Both the position numbers and the translations under genes were made by a program. This document shows, piece after piece, positions 57,746 through 64,000 of a stretch of DNA of 64,000 nucleotides. Source of the DNA: CAWDPQ01 sp049642465 (lineage in GTDB: Bacteria > Acidobacteriota > Vicinamibacteria > Vicinamibacterales > 2-12-FULL-66-21); NCBI GenBank assembly GCA_049642465.1, contig JBAROV010000155.1, positions 1 through 64,000 on the forward strand, read 5' to 3'. Position 1 is the stretch's first letter, and each line of letters opens with the position of its first letter. The notes under the pieces were generated by a model. It saw only the letters and a list, made by a program, of their open reading frames with translations, was not told where the DNA came from and made no database searches.

Positions 57746-58795
57746 TTACGTCGCCTCGCGCCGGCCATACGCCTCGGGGCTGGTGGGGATTCCAGACTCG
57801 CTCATGCCAGCTGCCGCTTCCTTGAGCCGTTCGTGGGCAGTGACGCGCATTTTCTCGAGCAATTCCGCTACCCGCTGTGCCTGGAGCACGATCGTCGCGA
57901 GGTCGCGCTGCAAGGCTGGATCGGGATACCCACGCTCCAACAAGTCGCAGTGTCCGATGATCGTCTGCAGAGCGCCGTTGATGTCGGAGGCGATCGCCAG
58001 TGTTTGGTCGGACATCGCCTCGATCGTCCGATATTTTCCAATCAGCATCTGGAGTTGCTGCGCGACGCACGCGACGGCGAAGATCTCCGCGATCGGGCGA
58101 AGTGCGTCGATATGCACCTCCGAAAATGCGTCCTTTTTTCTCGAGACGACATTCAGCGTCCCGACTGTCCGCCCCTTCGAGACGAGCGGCATCAGCAGCG
58201 CAGAATTGAATCCGGAATTGTAAAGAACGTTCGCATCCAGAAACTCCGGCGCGGCTTCCCGCATGTCGTTCAGAATGAGCGGCTGAGCTGACCGCACGAC
58301 ATAGCCGATGGCCGTGCTCTCGACCTTGAACGTCACCTCGGGACGCGGTCGCGAGCGGCGCTCGTTCTCGCGCACCCGCGCCGTGTAGGTTTGAAATTCC
58401 TGACCGGTTTCCGTGAGAAGTGCCAGCCCGGCGCGATCGCACGGAACGATGCGGATGATTCGAGAGGCAAGGGCCTGAAACGCCAGTGGCACGTCCACCG
58501 AGCGGGCCACGATCTGCAGCATCGCATTCTGTGTTTGCAGCTGCTCCATCTCGTCCATCGCCGAAAGGTGCGCGCGCTCCTTTTGTGAGAGCCTCGTCGA
58601 GAGCGTTTCGATTCGGCGGCTGGCGAGGACGGCGAGGACGAGCATCACGACCCACGCCGCAATGACCTGCACGAGGACGAGAGGACGACGGGGCACTCCT
58701 CCAGCGAGCCACCAGGCGACTGCCTGGATCACGGCGAATGCGGCCACGAGGCCCCATATCACCCACACCGGTGCGCACGACTCTTTCCAGTTCAT
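57746..58795 (-). CDS. Membrane GAF-domain protein with His-less HisKA-like helix pair
   Basis: A 349-aa protein whose ATG (58795) overlaps the methyltransferase stop by 4 nt. Two N-terminal hydrophobic helices (VWVIWGLVAAFAVIQAVAWW, VLVQVIAAWVVMLVLAVLAS), a short coiled coil, and a GAF domain (~105-255: VPCDRAGLALLTETGQEFQ, STAIGYVVRSAQPLILNDM, ALLMPLVSKGRTVGTLNVVS). Residues ~262-325 look like a HisKA dimerisation hairpin: AIASDINGALQTIIGHCDLL corresponds to the H-box (AHEINNPL-type), with Ser-Asp where His-Glu would be. There is no ATPase domain. It is thus a membrane sensor that probably cannot autophosphorylate. Whether it serves the helicase/methyltransferase operon is unknown. Confidence 0.8.
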   Translation of the reverse strand: MNWKESCAPVWVIWGLVAAFAVIQAVAWWLAGGVPRRPLVLVQVIAAWVVMLVLAVLASRRIETLSTRLSQKERAHLSAMDEMEQLQTQNAMLQIVARSVDVPLAFQALASRIIRIVPCDRAGLALLTETGQEFQTYTARVRENERRSRPRPEVTFKVESTAIGYVVRSAQPLILNDMREAAPEFLDANVLYNSGFNSALLMPLVSKGRTVGTLNVVSRKKDAFSEVHIDALRPIAEIFAVACVAQQLQMLIGKYRTIEAMSDQTLAIASDINGALQTIIGHCDLLERGYPDPALQRDLATIVLQAQRVAELLEKMRVTAHERLKEAAAGMSESGIPTSPEAYGRREAT

Positions 58796-61700
58796 CTTGT
58801 TCGTGAAGATTCGGCGCCAGAAGGCTGCACGCCTCCAGTTCCGACTATACAACGGAACATCTCGAGCGCCCCTTCTCGTTCGCACGGCGAGACAAGGGGA
58901 AATCCTTCGAGTACGTGCGAGAATTCCCCCGCGTCGATGCCGTAGAGCTGCGCGGCCAGTGCCTGTTGGCGTGCTCGCCATTCAGCGCGATCGTGCTCTG
59001 ACAATCGCCGGGCAAGTTCTACGAGTTCGATGAATGCAGGATCCGTGCGCGAGGGTTTTGGCATCGGCAGTTGCTCGATGAGTGCGGCGGTCACGTGGGT
59101 GCTCACACGCATCCGAACCAGATAGTTGGCGACGAAGCTGTTGAGCAGGGCGCACAGGAAGTGCTGAGCATCCAGGTCTGACGGTGTTTTGAGGCAGAAA
59201 ACGGTGTGGGTAGTCACGACCCCCGACGGGATGATGGCGGCGATGAGTGTGAGGCGATTCGTGGAGGAAGCCACGTCACGATAGGCGAGGCGAGGGGACG
59301 CAAACGAGCGATTCGGAAGAAGCCGATGCGCGTCCGTCGAGAGGATGGTGAACCGCGGGTGTTGAACGTCCACTCGGAAGGGCTGCAGATGTTTTCCCTC
59401 GACAACTGGTAGCCCGGCACGGTCAGTAACGAAGTGCGGGCGGTCCTCTGTGGCATTCAGTTCACGACCAAAATGGAGGCCCCATCCCTCGGGATCTTTG
59501 AGGGGCCGGTGGGCGAATGAAATTCGCGAGAGCAGTTCGAGATCGGAAGCCGACCGGATTTCGGGGATCGCTGCGAGTTCGCCGGTCACGCGCGTCAGGA
59601 CAGCACGAGGCACGAAAACGGCGGCTTCGTCGACGCCCAGATCAGAAAGCTTATCGAGCGTTTCTGCGGACCGTATGCCTGTTCGAAGCGGTAACGCCGA
59701 AGTGCTCCCGCTTTTTGTCAAGGCCAGGAGCGTGAACTTGACGCTGCGGTGGATCGGGAAGATTCGATTGCGATTCTCGCAAGTCGCGAATGTGTCAATC
59801 GTCGTCTTATCCAACAGCTCACGGCGCAACGCGGCGCATCCGTGATCCGACGCCAGGCCAGCCGGCACGATGAATCCGAGCCGTCCATGACGCCTGAGGA
59901 GCGACAAGCCGCGCTCGACGAACAACTGATAGAGGTTCGAATGCCCGTTGCCCTGAAGCGCGTAGATGCCAGAGTGTCGAGCGAAGCGCGCGAGCTCGCT
60001 GGCAGGTGTTGCGGGTGACGTTTCATCCGCAGGCTTGTCGGCGCGCAACATTTCCCACGGCGGATTGCCGAGGATCGCGTCGAACCCGGGTTCGGCGAGC
60101 GGTTTGCCGGTTCGCTCGAAGAACACTTCCGGAAACTCCAGCGTCCAGTGAAAAAATCGGCGGGCCTCCGCCACTGCGCGCGCGCCGTTGAGAAGTGGTT
60201 GTGAGACGTGCGCGGGAAGCATGGCCCGTCCGCTGAGCGTCTCCCGGACGAAGGCATCGAAGACGCGACCGTTGTCGCCTCCGACGAACCATGCCGCGCA
60301 CCACAGGTCTGCCGCCTGTTTCCATCGTCTGAGCGGCGCGCCGGCCCCGCAGAGACGTGCGAGTGTCCGTTCCTTGTGCTTGACTTGATCGAGCGTGTCG
60401 TCTGCGTCGTGCGCGAGGGCAAGCCGGGGTGCCACGCTGGCTCGTAGTTCGTACTCGAGGTCGTCTACCGAGAACAGAGGCAGCGAGCCTGGGCGGCTGC
60501 GCTTGCCGCGATCGGACGGAGGCTGCCGGTGGATGTCCACGAGCGACGCTCCGAGGAGACTGTCGCCGCATTGAAGATGATGATCGAGAAACGTCAGCGG
60601 GCGATCTCCGGCAAGCGTCGCCAGCCACAGTGACAGACGGGCGAGCTGCACGGCCATCGGGTTGATGTCGACGCCGAAGAGACAGCGCTGCGCGATCACG
60701 CGACGAAACGCCGTGCGGTCTGCTTCGGTGATGTCAGATGGCGTCAACGCCTGGTCGCGAACCAGGGCCTGTTCGTAAGCGTGACCCAGGTAGCGACAGG
60801 CTCCGACCAGGAATGCGCCGCTGCCCATCGCCGGATCGAGGATCCGCAGCCCCAGAATCGTTTCCGGCGACGCTTCATCAACTAACGGAGCCAGCGTGCG
60901 GCGGACGAGGTACTCGGTCAGCGAGCGTGGCGTATAGAACGTGCCGGTCGCTTTCCGGTAGCTGCCGCGTCGAAGTTCCAGTCTGCCGGAAGTGGAGGAC
61001 CCGCGGACCACGTAGTCGAGGACATGCTCGTAGACGGCTCCCAGTTGCTCCACACCGAGATCCGCGTACGCGATGCGCTCACGCCGATCCCTGGTTTGCC
61101 GGGTTGTCAACGCCAACAGGGCCCGCCCTACGGCCGCATCGTCGAGCCGCAGCGAATCTGCGAGCGGAGCATCGCTCGGAGAGAAGAGCCGGCCGTTGAA
61201 TGCCGGCACTCGCAGCGGTCCCGCGCGACATCCGCGGTGGGCGAGTCGCGCGATGGCCTGCAGCGCTTCCCAGAGCCCACGCGACGCCGCCGTGGATTCG
61301 AGCGACGAACGCAACGACTCGATGGTGTAGTTGTTCTTATAGGTGGGATGCCAGTGCGGCACCAGTCCACGTGCCTCGGCGAAGAGCAGAAAGAGCACGC
61401 GATAAATGACGGTCAGTGACTCGTCGAGCGCCCGGCCGGCAGCCCGATCGCGACCTCGCGCCAGGAACGCACCTCCCAGTTCGGCGAGCGCCTGCTGCAC
61501 GCCGCTCTTCAGCGAGGTTCGAACCGTCGCTCGGTGCCGCTCGCACAACTCCACGGCTCGATCCAGAATCGGTGTGCCGTCAGCTGAAGACATCGAGCCG
61601 GCGCACAGCAGCGTCCAGAAAACAGGAAAGGTCAGCTCGTCCTCGAGCGCCACCGCAAGTTCGAACTCGGCAAAGCGGCGCGAGTACGCACGCCTCGCGT

Positions 61701-62118
61701 CGAACACTCGCAGTGAAGGACCGTTGACGCAGATGCACCACCGTACGTCGTGTCCAATTCCGTGGGTGACCGCCTCGCGCCAGCGCCGTGCGGGATCCGC
61801 TCCCCACGGCGTGACGAGGAGGACCGCAACGTCATTCCCTCCCACACGCAGAACGGCGTAGGGAGGAGCACCGGCACGATTCAGCAGGATGGCCTGAAAA
61901 CCCAGATGAGCCGCCAGCGGGAGCGCGAGAGTGTCGAGAACCGTACGGGCGCTGGCCGTAGGACCCAGCGCGACGTGCACAGTGGCGTGCCACGCGTGCA
62001 GCCGCTGCTTGACGCCCGCGTCGATCCCTGCCAGGGTCCGTGCTGACAGCGCCCGCATTTCGGATCCTGCAAGCGCCTCGTGCGAGAGGAGCGACCCCGA
62101 TAAGCCCCGAATCGTCAC
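58792..62118 (-). CDS. Eco57I/PglX-like class I DNA (adenine-N6) methyltransferase
   Basis: A 1108-aa protein. SAM motif I is LRILDPAMGSGAFLVGACRYLG near residues 425-446, motif IV is DAILGNPPWEML near 680, and YRKATGTFYTPRSLTEYLV precedes motif I as in Eco57I, PglX and DrmMI enzymes. The N-terminal ~330 residues contain no PD-(D/E)xK motif that I can confirm (VLRVGGNDVAVLLVTPWG is a possible but incomplete match). The C-terminal ~380 residues look like target recognition (GLGFIVPAG-type region and FCLKTPSDLDAQHFLCALLNS). The stop of the upstream SNF2 helicase overlaps its start (ATGA). DrmD plus DrmMI in class 1 DISARM has this order; BREX pairs PglX differently. The modified site is not predictable. 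Confidence 0.88.
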   Translation of the reverse strand: MTIRGLSGSLLSHEALAGSEMRALSARTLAGIDAGVKQRLHAWHATVHVALGPTASARTVLDTLALPLAAHLGFQAILLNRAGAPPYAVLRVGGNDVAVLLVTPWGADPARRWREAVTHGIGHDVRWCICVNGPSLRVFDARRAYSRRFAEFELAVALEDELTFPVFWTLLCAGSMSSADGTPILDRAVELCERHRATVRTSLKSGVQQALAELGGAFLARGRDRAAGRALDESLTVIYRVLFLLFAEARGLVPHWHPTYKNNYTIESLRSSLESTAASRGLWEALQAIARLAHRGCRAGPLRVPAFNGRLFSPSDAPLADSLRLDDAAVGRALLALTTRQTRDRRERIAYADLGVEQLGAVYEHVLDYVVRGSSTSGRLELRRGSYRKATGTFYTPRSLTEYLVRRTLAPLVDEASPETILGLRILDPAMGSGAFLVGACRYLGHAYEQALVRDQALTPSDITEADRTAFRRVIAQRCLFGVDINPMAVQLARLSLWLATLAGDRPLTFLDHHLQCGDSLLGASLVDIHRQPPSDRGKRSRPGSLPLFSVDDLEYELRASVAPRLALAHDADDTLDQVKHKERTLARLCGAGAPLRRWKQAADLWCAAWFVGGDNGRVFDAFVRETLSGRAMLPAHVSQPLLNGARAVAEARRFFHWTLEFPEVFFERTGKPLAEPGFDAILGNPPWEMLRADKPADETSPATPASELARFARHSGIYALQGNGHSNLYQLFVERGLSLLRRHGRLGFIVPAGLASDHGCAALRRELLDKTTIDTFATCENRNRIFPIHRSVKFTLLALTKSGSTSALPLRTGIRSAETLDKLSDLGVDEAAVFVPRAVLTRVTGELAAIPEIRSASDLELLSRISFAHRPLKDPEGWGLHFGRELNATEDRPHFVTDRAGLPVVEGKHLQPFRVDVQHPRFTILSTDAHRLLPNRSFASPRLAYRDVASSTNRLTLIAAIIPSGVVTTHTVFCLKTPSDLDAQHFLCALLNSFVANYLVRMRVSTHVTAALIEQLPMPKPSRTDPAFIELVELARRLSEHDRAEWRARQQALAAQLYGIDAGEFSHVLEGFPLVSPCEREGALEMFRCIVGTGGVQPSGAESSRTR

Positions 62119-64000
62119 CGCGGCGGAATCAACAGCAACGCCCGCAGATTGGCCGATGAACTGATCGCCGGTTCGTCGGGATCCGTTTGTCGCTCAAGAC
62201 GGTCGGGACCGAGTGGAGCGCTCGTTCGATGGACCCAGTCGCCCGCGCGGGGCTGGCGACGCTCGAAGAGACCAATCTGCACGAGCTGTCGAGCGGCCGA
62301 TCCGTGCAGTTGCTGCAGCGATCGAGCACGAGCGTGAGTGCGCGCCCACGCTTCGTGTGCCTGCACGTGGATAGCTTCGGCCCGCTTCCGCACCAGTCGA
62401 GCAACTGCCGGCACGGCAATCTCGAGGACCTGCGGAAGCAAGGCAGATACGCACCCCCGGATATGTGACACCTTCCGGGACCAGGGCCGCAGATCAATTC
62501 GGCAGTGCAGAGCGACAACCGTTCGCTCCACAGTCTCTCGCCAGTGCAGGACCTTCAGCTCGAAGATCAGCACGATACCGGATGCGAGGGACGATCTGTA
62601 AATAGCCGTACACGGGATATCTCTACTCGCGGTCGGTCTGATGGATCTCCGGCTGCCGAGAAGAACACGCCGGCCCTCGAGCCGTCGCGCTTCGATGACC
62701 GCGTCAGCATGAAGATCGATTGGGATGCATGCGCCGCGTGGTGTAGGCGTCTTGTCCGGCCGCGGCGGTTCGCCGTCGAACACGGCTTCGGCAATCCGAG
62801 ACTCCGTCAGCCACTCCAACCACGCATGCCCCCTGGAGTCGGACCATGCGGTTGCGCGCCGGGCTAACGGTGCCACCACCAGCGTCTCCGCTGTATCCGC
62901 GGCAACCAGAGCGATCTCGTGGACGCGGCGCGTCTGACCGATGCGGTCGACGCGTCCGGTCCGTTGCAGCATCCGCGCAGGGTTCCACGGCAATTCGTAA
63001 TGGACGACTGTCCGGCATCGCTGCTGCAGGTTCAGTCCCTCGGCAGCGGCGTCGGTCGCGAGCAGTGTCGCATGGCCTCGAGCAAACTCGGTGAGCGCCG
63101 CGCGCCGTTCGGCCGTCGTCAAACCTCCGTGGATTGCACAGGTGTGAAGACCTCCGGCCTGCAAGAACCGCTGAAGACACGCCAGGGTGTCACGATACTC
63201 GGTAAAAACGATCATCGGTTCGCGGACCCGCGTCAGAAGTTTCTTGAGGGCCCGCACTTTTGATTCCGTTTCAGCCGTGTCGCAGGCACCGCGAATTGAT
63301 TCCTCCAACCAATACTCCTCAGTGGCGCGGTCCTCGAGTATCCAGGAACCGAGCGACGTATCCGGCACCATGTCATCCTCCGCATCCTCATCGTCCTGGA
63401 GGGGGAGAAGCAGCTGTCGCTGCCGGACAATCACCTGCCCGGTCAGCAGATCCTTTCGGCGTCGAAGCGACAGTTCGAGCGCCGCCGCGCTCGAGAGCGC
63501 GCGCTTTCGCAGGATGGTGCTCACGAGACGAGCGTGGGGATTGCCCGTTCGCGCCGCTTCCGCCCACATCAGGGTCGTATACCGCTCGAGGCTGCGATGC
63601 ATACGCCGTTCTGCCTCGTTGAGACGCACGAGGACGACCGAGCTGCGCCGTGGTTTTACGGCCTGCGACGCTCGTCCGCGTTCAAATATCGGAATGTCTG
63701 CGTCACCGGGGAACGATCCGATGCGGCATAGCCCCGCCAACTGTGCGGGATCACCCGGTGGAGTTGCGGTCAGCAGCAGGACGCGCTGAGCGCGGGCGGC
63801 AACCGCATCGACGGCGGCGCGCCGGTCGGTGGAGAGCGTTGCGGCGTGCGCCTCGTCCACGACGAGCAAGTCCCAGCGGACATCTTCGAGAGGGCGCAAG
63901 GCTTCCGCCCGCTTGACGAAGTCAAATGACGAGAGATAGGTGCCCGGCAGCGACCACGGATTGACGTCGGGTGGAAGCGCGCGGGCGACCTCGCGCAGCC
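62115..64000 (-). CDS. SNF2-type helicase/ATPase (DrmD-like), 5' end beyond the window
   Basis: The frame is open to the window end (~628 codons visible), so the N-terminal part with Walker A is missing. Visible motifs: DLLVVDEAHAATLS (motif II), LLLTATPPGDPAQL (III), VFTEYRDTLACLQRFLQAGG (IV), LLATDAAAEGLNLQQRCRTVVHYELPWNPARM (V, cited by positions 63001-63100) and LQRTGRVDRIGQTRRVHEI (VI). The RxGRVDRIGQ form is typical of SNF2 relatives in DISARM DrmD and of other defence-linked helicases. A ~220-residue Arg-rich C-terminal extension lacks recognisable domains. It reads straight into the methyltransferase gene. Other defence genes, if any, must lie to the right. Confidence 0.88.
   Translation of the reverse strand, partial: LREVARALPPDVNPWSLPGTYLSSFDFVKRAEALRPLEDVRWDLLVVDEAHAATLSTDRRAAVDAVAARAQRVLLLTATPPGDPAQLAGLCRIGSFPGDADIPIFERGRASQAVKPRRSSVVLVRLNEAERRMHRSLERYTTLMWAEAARTGNPHARLVSTILRKRALSSAAALELSLRRRKDLLTGQVIVRQRQLLLPLQDDEDAEDDMVPDTSLGSWILEDRATEEYWLEESIRGACDTAETESKVRALKKLLTRVREPMIVFTEYRDTLACLQRFLQAGGLHTCAIHGGLTTAERRAALTEFARGHATLLATDAAAEGLNLQQRCRTVVHYELPWNPARMLQRTGRVDRIGQTRRVHEIALVAADTAETLVVAPLARRATAWSDSRGHAWLEWLTESRIAEAVFDGEPPRPDKTPTPRGACIPIDLHADAVIEARRLEGRRVLLGSRRSIRPTASRDIPCTAIYRSSLASGIVLIFELKVLHWRETVERTVVALHCRIDLRPWSRKVSHIRGCVSALLPQVLEIAVPAVARLVRKRAEAIHVQAHEAWARTHARARSLQQLHGSAARQLVQIGLFERRQPRAGDWVHRTSAPLGPDRLERQTDPDEPAISSSANLRALLLIPPR

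Noticed and set aside
58792..64000. A confirmed DISARM system
   Set aside because: Only DrmD-like and DrmMI-like genes are visible; the defining drmA, drmB and drmC lie outside the window if they exist, so the name is not justified yet.

Overview
The window reads as chromosomal DNA of a high-GC Gram-negative bacterium, most likely an Acidobacteriota member of the Vicinamibacteria type. This placement is inferred from protein families: 'VWFA-related' Acidobacterial von Willebrand proteins, a Ser/Thr kinase fused to a TolB-like region and TPRs, a DUF1800/DUF1501 pair, large secreted M14/M28 peptidases and Gly-rich secreted amidohydrolases. Outer-membrane proteins (a beta-barrel and a TolC) indicate a diderm. 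Genes are packed tightly, many with 4-bp stop/start overlaps, and no gene-free stretch exceeds 300 bases. I saw no tRNA, rRNA or CRISPR array.

1-5007 (all minus): a secreted amidohydrolase cut by the window edge, a fused two-domain amidohydrolase and a VAT1-like quinone oxidoreductase. 5030-13948: arginine biosynthesis in two divergent units, argC-argB-argD-NAGS(GNAT)-argJ-argF on minus and argR-argG-like-argH on plus. They are separated by a compact control region with a sigma70-like argC promoter covered by two ARG-box-like sites. The argG-like protein has lost nearly all substrate-binding residues of the family, the clearest biochemical oddity here. 13986-22165: a beta-barrel protein, a group II decarboxylase, a glycine-zipper envelope protein, a small secreted protein, a YihY/BrkB membrane protein and a large M14 peptidase.

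22146-26953: an IS200-like REP-associated transposase (RAYT) with five matching palindromes in two clusters around a thiO-type glycine oxidase, then TolC, pterin-4a-carbinolamine dehydratase, a MerR regulator and a lone bacterial-microcompartment hexamer protein. 26954-43073: a D-threonine aldolase-like enzyme, then eight tightly spaced minus-strand genes reading from 43073 down to 28184 (two PYROXD2-like oxidoreductases, an M28 peptidase, a large unknown secreted protein, two VWA proteins, DUF1800, DUF1501), ending at a 28-bp-arm inverted repeat. 43128-52939: a GcvT-like protein, a Rieske oxygenase and an APC permease (possible quaternary-amine demethylation), a histidine phosphatase, an M14 peptidase, a YtcJ amidohydrolase, a second APC permease and a ketopantoate reductase.

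52884-57722: a TPR Ser/Thr kinase coupled to an MBL/rhodanese sulfur enzyme, and divergently a TauE/SafE exporter with its DUF1634 partner. 57746-64000: a translationally coupled minus-strand set of a SNF2-type helicase (cut by the window end), an Eco57I/PglX-like DNA methyltransferase and a membrane GAF protein with a His-less HisKA-like segment. This resembles part of a DISARM-like or otherwise uncharacterised defence system and needs the sequence to the right of the window.
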